A stretch of DNA of 53,879 nucleotides, from contig URVB01000023.1 in the NCBI GenBank assembly GCA_900551075.1, positions 1 to 53,879 of the forward strand, in the 5' to 3' direction. The stretch is from an uncultured Blautia sp. (lineage in GTDB: Bacteria; Bacillota; Clostridia; Lachnospirales; Lachnospiraceae). The position numbers were made by a program, and so were the translations under genes. This document shows positions 1-7,694 of the stretch, one piece after another (positions within the stretch are counted from its first letter, which is position 1; each line of letters begins with the position of its first letter). The notes under the pieces are model-generated. The model made no database searches. It worked only from the letters and a program-made list of their open reading frames with translations, and was not told the DNA's origin.

Positions 1-554
1 CCCACACAATCCCCCCTTCCCCCCGCCAATTCCTGTGCAACCTTATCCATAAAGATAATACAGTGGGGATTGCCCACAGTCAGGCAGGTAGCCCTGTATT
101 CTTTTTCATGGAAGGTGAATGTTTCGTTAAGGACCTCACGGATTTCTCCCGTTACGGGAATTTCCCCGGAAATAAAGGATGCCTTGCCCATTTTCACACG
201 GAACTCCGTCGCACGGCTGTTCAGGCATTCCACCTCAATGGAGCCGGACAGCGTCTCGATACTGAATTTCTTCTCTGTCACATATTCATGATCCATAAGA
301 TATTTGGCAAAAATCCTCACACCATTCCCGCTGATAGCAGACTCGCTTCCATCGGAATTGTAAATGTGCACGCCCATTTTGCCATTGATCTCAACCGGAC
401 CATACAGCACACCGTCCGCGCCCAGCCCAAATCCTCTCTGACACATCAATGCAATTTTCTTTCCCATTAGCTGTACACGATTTTTATTCGGATCCAGAAT
501 CAGGTAATCATTTCCCAGACCCTGGTATTTCATCATTGTAATACATTTATCCAT
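1..554 (-). CDS. dapF: Diaminopimelate epimerase-like protein, 3' end cut by window
   Basis: Would interconvert LL- and meso-diaminopimelate for lysine and peptidoglycan synthesis in the cytosol. The N-terminal 184 residues are visible. The start ATG at 554 follows a GAGAGGA ribosome site, and family landmarks appear in order: GLGNDYL near residue 12, GLGADGV near 43, NSDGSES near 66, SGNGVR at 75-80 and VGNPH near 164. The usual first catalytic Cys of the C-G-N-G motif is Ser75 here (codon AGC). The second catalytic Cys lies beyond the window. The last codons read through a G-rich stretch at the window edge, so the final residues are less certain. It could be a DapF subgroup or a related cofactor-independent racemase. 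It lies downstream of metY, behind a terminator. Confidence 0.85.
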   Translation of the reverse strand, partial: MDKCITMMKYQGLGNDYLILDPNKNRVQLMGKKIALMCQRGFGLGADGVLYGPVEINGKMGVHIYNSDGSESAISGNGVRIFAKYLMDHEYVTEKKFSIETLSGSIEVECLNSRATEFRVKMGKASFISGEIPVTGEIREVLNETFTFHEKEYRATCLTVGNPHCIIFMDKVAQELAGGRGDCV

Positions 555-670
555 CTCAGGCATCCTCTCTTCCCTATGGGTTTTCGCATAATCTACTATT
601 ATTATATCCATTATTTTTTCCATGTATATAGAAGAAATTGCTCGATATATTGCAAAAAATGCGGTCATAA

Positions 671-701
671 CAAAACCAGGCGGCTCCCGAAGGAACCGCC
701 T
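671..701 (-). terminator. Rho-independent terminator after metY
   Basis: On the minus strand AGGCGGTTCC, a TTCG loop and GGAGCCGCCT form a ten-pair stem with one G-U pair, followed by GGTTTTG. It lies just after the metY stop codon and separates metY from dapF. Confidence 0.8.
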
Positions 702-720
702 GCCTTATTCTTCTGCCTGA

Positions 721-2010
721 TCACCGCACTTTTTGAAATGCCTGCTCCAAATCTTCCAAAATATCGTCAATATGCTCTGTTCCAATAGATAAGCGGACCG
801 TATTCGGCTTAATTCCGGCCCGAAGCTGCGCTTCCTCGCTTAGCTGTGCATGCGTGGTCGTTGCCGGATGAATGACCAGAGATTTTACATCTGCCACATT
901 GGCAAGCAGAGAAAACAGCTCCAAGCTGTCAATAAATTTCTGCGCTTCTGCTGCACCGCCCTTAATCTCAAAGGTAAAGATCGAAGCCGCCCCTTTCGGG
1001 AAATATTTCTTATACAGCTCATGATCCGGATGATCCTCCAAGGCCGGATGGTTCACCTTTTCTACCTGTGGGTGCTCCTCCAAATATTTGACCACCTTCC
1101 ATGCATTTTCTACATGACGATCCAGCCTTAAGGACAGGGTCTCCAGGCCCTGAAGCAGAATAAACGCATTCAGCGGAGACATGCATGCTCCCGTATCACG
1201 GAGAAGAATCGCACGGATATAAGTCACAAATGCAGCCGGGCCCACAGCCTTGGTAAAGGAAACTCCATGATAACTCGGGTTTGGCTCGGACAAATGCGGG
1301 AATTTGCCTGACGCTTCCCAGTCAAACTTTCCGCTGTCTACGATCACACCGCCGAGAGAGCTGCCATGTCCGCCGATAAACTTTGTGGCTGAATGCACAA
1401 CAACGTCTGCACCATACTCTATTGGTCGAATCAGATACGGGGTACCGAAGGTATTGTCAATTACCAGAGGTATCCGATGCGCATGGGCTATTTTTGCCAG
1501 GGCTTCTATGTCCGGTATATCAGAGTTCGGATTCCCCAGGGTTTCCAGATAAAGCACCTTTGTATTAGGCTGAATCGCCTGTTTTACCTCGTCCAAATCA
1601 TGAACATTCACAAAGGTCGTATCAATCTTATAATCTCTCAATGTCGTATCCAGAAGATTGTAGGTTCCTCCGTAGATTGTATTCTGTGCTACAACATGAT
1701 CGCCGGCTTTTGCAAGAGCCCAAATCGCATAAGTAATCGCTGCCGCACCGGAAGAAACCGCAAGCCCTGCAGCACCGCCCTCCAGTGCAGCCACTCTGTC
1801 TTCCAGAACTCCCTGGGTGGGATTCGTCAAACGTCCGTAAATATTGCCTCCCTCAGAAAGGCCGAAGCGCCCTGCTGCCTGTGCGCAGTCCTTAAATACA
1901 TAGGAAGTGGTCTGATAAATCGGAACTGCACGTGCATCAGTTGCACTGTCCGGATTTTCCTGTCCTACATGAAGCTGTAAAGTCTCAAATCTATATTTTT
2001 TATTAGCCAT
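721..2010 (-). CDS. metY: O-acetylhomoserine sulfhydrylase (aminocarboxypropyltransferase)
   Basis: PLP enzyme of the Cys/Met metabolism family that makes homocysteine from O-acetylhomoserine and sulfide (direct sulfhydrylation). The start is set at 2010 (M-A-N-K-K-Y-R-F) because AGGA lies about ten bases upstream and family similarity begins there; an in-frame ATG at 2061 would add 17 non-conserved residues. The product is 429 residues, normal for the family. Visible motifs are the opening ETLQLHVGQ, the substrate-binding YQTTSY, and the PLP-lysine motif HSATKFIGGHG. The C-terminal SIGTEHIDDILEDL is typical. The gene has its own promoter, a roughly 280-nt leader with a Cys-codon leader peptide, and a terminator, so it is probably monocistronic and cysteine/sulfur controlled. 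Confidence 0.93.
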   Translation of the reverse strand: MANKKYRFETLQLHVGQENPDSATDARAVPIYQTTSYVFKDCAQAAGRFGLSEGGNIYGRLTNPTQGVLEDRVAALEGGAAGLAVSSGAAAITYAIWALAKAGDHVVAQNTIYGGTYNLLDTTLRDYKIDTTFVNVHDLDEVKQAIQPNTKVLYLETLGNPNSDIPDIEALAKIAHAHRIPLVIDNTFGTPYLIRPIEYGADVVVHSATKFIGGHGSSLGGVIVDSGKFDWEASGKFPHLSEPNPSYHGVSFTKAVGPAAFVTYIRAILLRDTGACMSPLNAFILLQGLETLSLRLDRHVENAWKVVKYLEEHPQVEKVNHPALEDHPDHELYKKYFPKGAASIFTFEIKGGAAEAQKFIDSLELFSLLANVADVKSLVIHPATTTHAQLSEEAQLRAGIKPNTVRLSIGTEHIDDILEDLEQAFQKVR

Positions 2011-2129
2011 AGCAAAATTTCCTGCAAGCCTCCGTCTTTCCAATGCCCGAAAAATTCTCACGGGTGCTCGCTTATCCTCTCTCTTTTATAATTACCTCAT
2101 TCGGCGCACCTGCTGCGCTAATGATGATT

Positions 2130-2171
2130 GAAACGGGCGTTCTTACCTGCAACAACACATTCGCCCGTTTC
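2130..2171 (-). promoter_or_regulatory. Leader hairpin enclosing the Cys codons, putative attenuator
   Basis: In the minus-strand transcript GAAACGGGCG (2171-2162) pairs perfectly with CGCCCGTTTC (2139-2130). The 22-nt loop holds the last codons of the leader peptide. No U-run follows, so it is not itself a terminator; it may be an antiterminator/anti-antiterminator or control messenger access. The 3' arm could instead pair with CGGGC near 2045-2049, closer to the metY start. A weaker hairpin follows at 2103-2119. Confidence 0.65.
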
Positions 2172-2211
2172 GGAAATTTTCTCTGAGCAGTTTTTGGAAT
2201 AATATATTCAT
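2143..2211 (-). CDS. Cysteine-rich leader peptide of metY (22 residues)
   Basis: A short ORF in the metY leader: ATG at 2211 preceded by a perfect AGGAGG five bases upstream. It encodes 22 residues ending N-G-R-M-C-C-C-R and a TAA stop. The three consecutive Cys codons (TGT TGT TGC) and the stop fall in the 22-nt loop of a ten-pair hairpin (2130-2171), and the codons for F-R-N-G-R form its 5' arm. A strong ribosome site, tandem codons for the pathway's amino acid and overlap with RNA structure are the classic marks of translation-coupled attenuation. That it senses charged tRNA-Cys is inference. Confidence 0.8.
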   Translation of the reverse strand: MNILFQKLLRENFRNGRMCCCR

Positions 2212-2299
2212 GTTGTCCTCCTGTGTTACCATCCACTGCCAATGATCTGACCTGCCGGTATTATCCCTATAAAACATATTTATTTACTAGGTTGTAGGA

Positions 2300-2328
2300 A
2301 TCATACCATCTATTTCCTATCTTGTCAA
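2300..2328 (-). promoter_or_regulatory. metY promoter
   Basis: On the minus strand TTGACA (2328-2323), a 17-bp spacer and TATGAT (2305-2300) make a near-consensus sigma-A promoter. It starts a few bases after the Rrf2-family gene stop codon. Confidence 0.85.
2309..2320 (-). promoter_or_regulatory. Shared putative Rrf2-family operator, metY copy
   Basis: The 12-mer ATAGGAAATAGA lies inside the metY promoter spacer, and CCTAT-7-ATAGG forms an inverted repeat that overlaps the -35 box. The identical 12-mer occurs at 2780-2791, in the promoter region of the Rrf2-family gene itself. This points to one regulator acting at both sites. Confidence 0.65.
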
Positions 2329-2336
2329 TAGGTTTG

Positions 2337-2753
2337 TCAAATTTCTTTTGCCTGATTTGCAAGACTTTCCAAAGTCACTCCCTCAAAATAGTCATCAATC
2401 ATCTTATAAAACTCTTTCCACATAGGCAGAGTCGCGCATCTGCCCTCCCTCGGACACGTGCCGCTGCCTTCCTCCAGACATGCCACCGGTGCCAGGGAGC
2501 CTTCTGCCGCCTTCAGTATACTGCCCGCAGTATACGCGGATACCGGCTTCGCCAGACGATAACCGCCGCCTTTGCCCCGAAGCCCCACTACATATCCTGC
2601 TTTTACCAGGTTTTTGATAATGATTTCTAAATATTTCTCGGAAATCTCCTGCTCATCCGCAATCTGCTTCAAAGGAATATACTCATCCGCCGGATGCCGG
2701 GCGAGTTCAATCATCACACGCAGAGCATAACGCCCTTTTGTTGAAATCAACAT
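2337..2753 (-). CDS. Rrf2-family transcriptional regulator (CymR/IscR-like)
   Basis: A 138-residue winged-helix repressor of the Rrf2 family. The N-terminus MLISTKGRYALRVMIELA and the region EISEKYLEIIIKNLVKAGYV are the family helix-turn-helix, with the wing at GLRGKGGGYRLA. The effector region carries three cysteines with spacing C-7-C-5-C (near residues 93-107), close to but not the same as IscR's cluster ligands. It may therefore bind an iron-sulfur cluster, or act like CymR, the cysteine-metabolism repressor. It sits directly upstream of metY on the same strand, and both promoters share the same 12-mer, which favours a role in sulfur amino-acid control and autoregulation. The ribosome site GGGAGGAAGAG precedes the ATG. 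Confidence 0.9.
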   Translation of the reverse strand: MLISTKGRYALRVMIELARHPADEYIPLKQIADEQEISEKYLEIIIKNLVKAGYVVGLRGKGGGYRLAKPVSAYTAGSILKAAEGSLAPVACLEEGSGTCPREGRCATLPMWKEFYKMIDDYFEGVTLESLANQAKEI

Positions 2754-2779
2754 ATCTCTTCCTCCCTTTCAATTTCCTC

Positions 2780-2818
2780 TCTATTTCCTATTATACCTAA
2801 AGGTTTATAGGTTGTAAA
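2780..2818 (-). promoter_or_regulatory. Rrf2-family gene promoter and overlapping operator
   Basis: On the minus strand TTTACA (2818-2813), a 17-bp spacer and TATAAT (2795-2790) form a strong promoter. The spacer and -10 region carry an inverted repeat (CCTAT, ACCT / AGGT, ATAGG), and the shared 12-mer ATAGGAAATAGA lies at 2791-2780. This layout suits autorepression. Confidence 0.8.
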
Positions 2819-2827
2819 GTTTTTTCA

Positions 2828-2856
2828 TTGAGAAGTATGCAAAAATGAGTTATGAT
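2828..2856 (+). promoter_or_regulatory. Promoter of the AraC-type regulator
   Basis: TTGAGA (2828-2833), 17 bp and TATGAT (2851-2856) form a good sigma-A promoter divergent from the Rrf2-family promoter. Confidence 0.7.
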
Positions 2857-2941
2857 AAATACAGAACCGATTGACATATAAAAACGGGAATTTTGCTTAC
2901 AATATAAAGACTGCCTTAAGCGGCAGCAGAACGGAGAGCAG

Positions 2942-3775
2942 ATGCAGTCTTTCGAAAACATGGAAAAAACAGGCTACCTCAGGGAGGAATTCCGCCTGTT
3001 TCATATCAAGGACCAAACCGAACGGGAATATCATTACCACTATCATGATTTTCACAAAATCATTGTCTTCCTTTCCGGCAGGGTTATCTATCACATAGAA
3101 GGAAAAGCTTATCATCTGAAGCCCTGGGATATTCTGCTTGTGAATCAGCACGCCATTCACAAGCCGCAGATTGATACTTCTATTCCCTATGAACGTTTCA
3201 TCCTCTGGGTACAGGAGGATATCCGGGACAGGGAATTGACGAGCTGCTTCCAAAAAGCAAATGACCGCAGCTTTAACCTGATCCGTCTGGATGCCCAAGT
3301 GCAGGAACGCCTGAAGGATATCCTTTATGAACTGAAGGATTCTCTGACAAGCGGCTCCTTTGGTTCCGGCCGGCTGAGCTACGCCCTCTTTACCCAGTTC
3401 ATGGTATATGTGAACCGCATTTTTCTGAACAGGAATTATATCACGGACCAAAAATCCTATTCCTGTGACTCACAGGTAGAACATCTGGTTCGTTACATCA
3501 ATCACCATCTGGACAAAGATCTGTCCATTGACACGCTTGCACAGAAATATTACTTAAGCAAATACCATATGATGCGCAAATTTAAGGAAGAAACCGGGTA
3601 CACCATGCACAATTACATTGTCAGCAAACGCCTGCTGCTTGCCCGTTCCCTTATCTCACAGGGAACCCCTGTCATCAAGGCTGCACAGCAGAGCGGCTTC
3701 AATGATTACACAACCTTTGTAAGAGCATATCGGAAACAGTTCGGTGCACCACCCACAAGGAGAAACGGTTCATGA
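2942..3775 (+). CDS. AraC-family transcriptional regulator
   Basis: A 277-residue regulator. The N-terminal half is a cupin-like sensor domain with His-rich EREYHYHYHDFHKI near residues 28-41 and the IYHIEGKAYHLKPWDILLV strand pattern, suited to a small sugar ligand. The C-terminal 100 residues hold the two AraC helix-turn-helix units (IDTLAQKYYLSKYHMMRKFKEE and VIKAAQQSGFNDYTTFVRAYRKQFG). GGAGAG lies upstream of the chosen ATG; an ATG six codons in is possible. It is the only complete plus-strand gene in the window and is convergent with the Gfo/Idh gene. Its target is unknown; the neighbouring sugar locus is a candidate but has its own LacI. Confidence 0.88.
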   Translation: MQSFENMEKTGYLREEFRLFHIKDQTEREYHYHYHDFHKIIVFLSGRVIYHIEGKAYHLKPWDILLVNQHAIHKPQIDTSIPYERFILWVQEDIRDRELTSCFQKANDRSFNLIRLDAQVQERLKDILYELKDSLTSGSFGSGRLSYALFTQFMVYVNRIFLNRNYITDQKSYSCDSQVEHLVRYINHHLDKDLSIDTLAQKYYLSKYHMMRKFKEETGYTMHNYIVSKRLLLARSLISQGTPVIKAAQQSGFNDYTTFVRAYRKQFGAPPTRRNGS

Positions 3776-3796
3776 AAAACAGCCGTCCATTCCTCT

Positions 3797-4876
3797 TTAT
3801 TTTGCCCATGGCTGCGTCTTCGTCTCTACCAGCGTCACGGGATTCGAAAGCGCGTCATCCATTTTCAGACACAGATACATATCCTGCAGCGCATCCGCCA
3901 GGCTATAAAACTCCCGGCCCTCTGTGACGTATTCATGCATTTTTACAAGACAGGAAGCCACCGCAATCTCATCATCATTGAATCGCGCATTGACAAACGG
4001 GCTCTTAAACAAAAATTCTTCTCCCAGCATCATCGCATAATGGGACCATTCCTGATTTCCGTAAACACCCAAATCAATTCTGTGAAGCTCCTCCGTAACC
4101 GGAATGTTCTCCTTATTCAGATAACGGATGGTCAGATCGTCAATCTCTCCTCTGGTCCCTTGTATGGTAAGCTGGCGGGTCCGGATAAAGGAATGATACT
4201 GAGCCGGATCTGAGAAATCAAAAAATGCTGCCTTTCCATTGTCAAATTCCATAGTCAGTCTGTCTCTGGAGCATTTTATCACCTCGCCCTCAAAAACCAT
4301 ACCGGTCCTGCCATAGGTTTCCGTCACATCAAACCAATAACGTTTTCCATAAAGCCTTAAGTTGCCGAAGCCCACACCCAGAAACCGGCGGATAATGGCT
4401 GCACCGTGATATCCATGAAGGGAGGAAATATTGATGTTTTGCACCTCTCCCAGCTTTCCATCACAGATTGCCTTATACCAGGACGCATACAGCGGCTGAA
4501 GAAAATACTGCTCTGCCACCTGAATCTTACCTTTATATTTTCCACAGGCCTCCCAAAGCCTGAGAAGCGCTTCCTCATCCTCTCCCGGAGGTGTCTCTGA
4601 AAGTACCGGAATCCCCTTTTCCAACAAGGTGATCAGGCAGTCCGTAACAACGCCCCTCCTGATGGCAAGCACAACAAACTCCGGATTTTTCTCCAAAAGC
4701 GCATCCAGGGAATTTACGACCGGAATCTGAAATTTTGCGCTGAAGGCATCACCTTTTTCCTTATCTCTGACCAGCACTGCTGCCAGTTCAAACCGGTCCG
4801 GCAGTGCTTTTGCAATACGGATATAAAATTGTGCCCTCCAACCGGAGCCGATCAGTCCAAAACAAATTTTTTTCAT
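3797..4876 (-). CDS. Gfo/Idh/MocA-family oxidoreductase
   Basis: A 359-residue NAD(P)-dependent sugar or cyclitol dehydrogenase. The N-terminal Rossmann fold shows GLIGSGWRAQFYI (residues 7-19), and the family's E-K-P region is replaced by S-E-T-P-P near 94-98, so the catalytic Lys is missing at the usual place. The rest matches the C-terminal alpha/beta substrate domain only loosely. It is the last gene of the sugar ABC locus, 12 bp after the aldo/keto reductase. The pair may oxidise then reduce a sugar taken up by the transporter; the substrate cannot be read from sequence. Confidence 0.8.
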   Translation of the reverse strand: MKKICFGLIGSGWRAQFYIRIAKALPDRFELAAVLVRDKEKGDAFSAKFQIPVVNSLDALLEKNPEFVVLAIRRGVVTDCLITLLEKGIPVLSETPPGEDEEALLRLWEACGKYKGKIQVAEQYFLQPLYASWYKAICDGKLGEVQNINISSLHGYHGAAIIRRFLGVGFGNLRLYGKRYWFDVTETYGRTGMVFEGEVIKCSRDRLTMEFDNGKAAFFDFSDPAQYHSFIRTRQLTIQGTRGEIDDLTIRYLNKENIPVTEELHRIDLGVYGNQEWSHYAMMLGEEFLFKSPFVNARFNDDEIAVASCLVKMHEYVTEGREFYSLADALQDMYLCLKMDDALSNPVTLVETKTQPWAK

Positions 4877-4888
4877 AATTCCTCCTTG

Positions 4889-5785
4889 TCACGGTACGGA
4901 ATATCCTCTGGATGCCTCCAGAATCCGGTACCACTCATCATAAGAAAGGGAAATCGCCGCAGCCTCTACTGCTGTACGGATTCTCTCAGGATTCATAGTT
5001 CCGGTAATCGCGGCAATCCTCACCGGATGCACAAACAGCCATGCATACATGACCGCATCTATAGTTGCTCCGTGATCCTCTGCAATTTCCGTAAGAACAC
5101 CGCGCAGACGCACAAACTGCTCTTTCCCGCTGCAAAAGACGCTTCCTCCGCCAAGCGGCGACCACGCCATAAGCGGAATCCCTCTTGTAAATGCATCATC
5201 CAATACACCATTAAAAAAGTTTTCCGTATTCTTTACAGACAACTCCATCTGATTTGTCACCAGCCGAATACGCATTCTGCTCTGCAGCATTTCCATCTGA
5301 GAAGGCATAAAATTAGACACACCTACATGAAGGGCCTTTCCCTGTTTTACTAAGGTTTCCAGAGCGTCTGCAGTTTCAGACGGATCGGCCAGCGGGTCCG
5401 GTCTGTGTACAAGGAGCAGATCTACATGGTCCGTCCCCAGCTTTTCCAGAGATTCATCCATTTCCTTTAGTATTTCTTCTTTTGTGCTATTATAATAAAT
5501 GGTCCTGTTGCCATTTTTTCCCGGACATACAATGCCGGTCTTGGTAATGAGCTGCATTTTATCACGAAGCTCCGGACGTTTCCGAAGTACCGCGTCTCCG
5601 AAAATCTTCTCGCAGGTGTATCCGCCGTATACGGGTGCATGATCAATCGAGGTCACACCCATGTCCAGACAGGTTTCCACCAGCTTCAGCAGGTCCTCTC
5701 CTGTGATTTGGGAATCTGCGAGCCTCATACAGCCCATAACTACCCGGGATAACTCCAATGTTTCCGATAACCTGATTTTTTCCAT
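4889..5785 (-). CDS. Aldo/keto reductase (YdhF-like)
   Basis: A 298-residue NADPH-dependent reductase with an (alpha/beta)8 barrel. The catalytic tetrad is visible: Asp48 and Tyr53 in SIDHAPVYGG, Lys82 in LITKTG, and His in LLLVHRPDP. GVSNF and the ITGTMNPERIRTAVEA cofactor-binding end follow the YdhF-type pattern. It lies 27 bp downstream of a MalG-like permease and 12 bp upstream of the Gfo/Idh gene, so it is probably in the same operon. The likely role is redox conversion of the imported sugar or its derivative; the substrate is unknown. Confidence 0.85.
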   Translation of the reverse strand: MEKIRLSETLELSRVVMGCMRLADSQITGEDLLKLVETCLDMGVTSIDHAPVYGGYTCEKIFGDAVLRKRPELRDKMQLITKTGIVCPGKNGNRTIYYNSTKEEILKEMDESLEKLGTDHVDLLLVHRPDPLADPSETADALETLVKQGKALHVGVSNFMPSQMEMLQSRMRIRLVTNQMELSVKNTENFFNGVLDDAFTRGIPLMAWSPLGGGSVFCSGKEQFVRLRGVLTEIAEDHGATIDAVMYAWLFVHPVRIAAITGTMNPERIRTAVEAAAISLSYDEWYRILEASRGYSVP

Positions 5786-5812
5786 CTTTCTCTCTCCTCC
5801 AACTATCGTAAT

Positions 5813-6658
5813 TTATTCCTTCACACCGCCGGTGGTCAGTCCTGCGATGATTTTTTTCTGGAAAATCAATACCAAAATAATCAAAGGTACAGTAACCACA
5901 ACCGTAGCTGCCGCCATATCGCCCCACGGCAGTTCATAATTGCTTGGGAAAAGGGCGATTCCCACCGGAACTGTCCTCATCACATCATTCGTCATGAAAG
6001 TCAGGGCATAAATATACTCATTCCACGCATTGATAAAGACGATCAGCGCAACAGAAAAGGTTGCAGGCTTAATTAACGGAAGCATGATCGTAAAAAATAT
6101 TTTTGCCCTGGAGCATCCGTCAATCGCCGCAGCCTCCTCAAATCCCCTGGGAAGCTGTGCAAAGAAATTTGTCAGCAGCCAGATTGCCAAAGGAAGCGCA
6201 AAGGTAATGTACGGCAGAATCAAACCCGGATAAGTATTCAGGAGCTTCAAATTTTTCAAAAGCAGATAAATAGGACTTAAGGTTGCGATTGTCGGGAACA
6301 TGGAAATACTTAAGATTAGCATAAGCATGATCTTTTTTCCTTTAAACCGCAGCCTTGCCAGCGCATATGCAGCGGATGCTCCGATTAATATCGCCGATAA
6401 GGTAGTTGTCAATGCAACAATAAAGCTGTTCAGCAGGTATCTTGCAAACGGATGCTTCGTAAAAACATTCACATAAAACTGACCATGTGCACTGCCCGGA
6501 ATCCATTTGGCGGGAATTGCGGAAATCTCAGACAACGGCTTGATGGAAGTCATAAACTGCCAGAAAAAAGGAAGTACAATGATTCCAACAAAAATAATCA
6601 CAAATAACGCAAAGGCAGCTTTGCCCAGAACACTTTTCGTCTTCTCCAACGCAGTCAC
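5813..6658 (-). CDS. Carbohydrate ABC transporter permease (MalG-like)
   Basis: A 281-residue inner permease of a CUT1-type sugar importer. Six hydrophobic segments begin with AAFALFVIIFVGIIVLPFFW near residue 15. The EAA loop that contacts the ATPase is clear: EEAAAIDGCSRAKIFFTIMLP, about 90 residues from the C-terminus. It starts three bases after the stop of the MalF-like partner. No ATPase gene is in the locus; such CUT1 systems usually share an MsmK-type ATPase encoded elsewhere. Confidence 0.92.
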   Translation of the reverse strand: MTALEKTKSVLGKAAFALFVIIFVGIIVLPFFWQFMTSIKPLSEISAIPAKWIPGSAHGQFYVNVFTKHPFARYLLNSFIVALTTTLSAILIGASAAYALARLRFKGKKIMLMLILSISMFPTIATLSPIYLLLKNLKLLNTYPGLILPYITFALPLAIWLLTNFFAQLPRGFEEAAAIDGCSRAKIFFTIMLPLIKPATFSVALIVFINAWNEYIYALTFMTNDVMRTVPVGIALFPSNYELPWGDMAAATVVVTVPLIILVLIFQKKIIAGLTTGGVKE

Positions 6659-6661
6659 CCC

Positions 6662-7570
6662 CTAAAATTCTGTCAGCCTGTCTCCCATCAGCTTCATATA
6701 AATCAAACTGATGATAAAGACAACCGCAAAAATTAAAACAGCCAGTGCCGAACCATATCCGAAATCCAGAAACTTCATTAAGTTATTGTAAGCATATACG
6801 GAAATACTCTCTGTCCCGTTAGCTCCTCCCGTCATTACAGAAATCAAATCGAATACTCGAAACGCATCCAATGTACGGAACAAAAGTGCTACCAGCACAG
6901 TTGTCTTAACCGTGGGAAGCGTCACATAACGAAATCTCTGAAATACGTTGGCTCCGTCGATTTTGGCCGCCTCATACATTTCATCCGGAACCATCTGAAG
7001 TCCCGCAAGAATCAGAAGCGCCATATAAGGAGCTGTCTTCCAGATATCTGTAATAACCAATGCCATAAAGGAACCGCCGGATGTACTCAGCCATGCCTTG
7101 TAGCCGTCAATGACGCCCAATCTGTACAGCACATCGTTGAAAAGGCCGTACTGGTCATTATAAATAAACTTCCACATCATTGCGGATACGGAAGTAGGGA
7201 TTGCCCATGGAATCAGAATCGCCGCACGCACAAGGCCTTTTGCCCTGAACCCCTGGTTCATGACCAATGCAGCGGCAAAACCGATCAGCAGCTCAAAGAA
7301 AACGGTAACTACCGTAAATTTCAGAGTAAAAAGAATTGCCTCTAATGCCCTGGCATCTTTAAAAATCGAAATATAATTCGAGACCCCAATGAACGGATAA
7401 CCGCTTAATGGGTCAGTGAGAACCATCTCATGAAGGCTCAGCCAAAATGTACGAAGAATGGGATAAACGGCTACTGCCAGCAGACAGATGATCGCAGGCG
7501 CCATCATGATCCAGGCATCTCTTGTCTCCGTCTTTTCCAACGAACCGCGGCCCTTTTTTACTTTACTCAT
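6662..7570 (-). CDS. Carbohydrate ABC transporter permease (MalF-like)
   Basis: A 302-residue partner permease of the CUT1 sugar importer. The first membrane segment is IMMAPAIICLLAVAVYPIL near residue 21, and the EAA loop is YEAAKIDGANVFQRFRYVTLP near residue 200. A GGAGG-type ribosome site precedes the ATG. It follows the binding-protein gene after a 124-bp gap containing a strong hairpin, a layout that usually allows high binding-protein and lower permease expression. Confidence 0.92.
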   Translation of the reverse strand: MSKVKKGRGSLEKTETRDAWIMMAPAIICLLAVAVYPILRTFWLSLHEMVLTDPLSGYPFIGVSNYISIFKDARALEAILFTLKFTVVTVFFELLIGFAAALVMNQGFRAKGLVRAAILIPWAIPTSVSAMMWKFIYNDQYGLFNDVLYRLGVIDGYKAWLSTSGGSFMALVITDIWKTAPYMALLILAGLQMVPDEMYEAAKIDGANVFQRFRYVTLPTVKTTVLVALLFRTLDAFRVFDLISVMTGGANGTESISVYAYNNLMKFLDFGYGSALAVLIFAVVFIISLIYMKLMGDRLTEF

Positions 7571-7653
7571 ATTCTCCTCCCTTCATTGGATATACATTTA
7601 CAGACCAAAGCAGACAGATCCGCTTCCTGCCCCTCCTGTTTTAAGGAAGCGCA

Positions 7654-7676
7654 GAGCCGGGCAGGACTCCCGGCTC
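7654..7676 (-). terminator. Intercistronic hairpin after the binding-protein gene
   Basis: GAGCCGGG and CCCGGCTC form an eight-pair stem with a 7-nt loop, with no strong U-run on the minus side. It probably acts as a partial terminator or mRNA 3'-end stabiliser between the binding-protein gene and the permeases, as in mal-type operons. Confidence 0.6.
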
Positions 7677-7694
7677 CTTCTCTTCCAAAAAAAG

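Noticed and set aside
2062..2299. SAM riboswitch or T-box in the metY leader
   Set aside because: No T-box anti-terminator consensus or SAM-I core could be recognised; the Cys leader peptide and hairpin explain the leader better.
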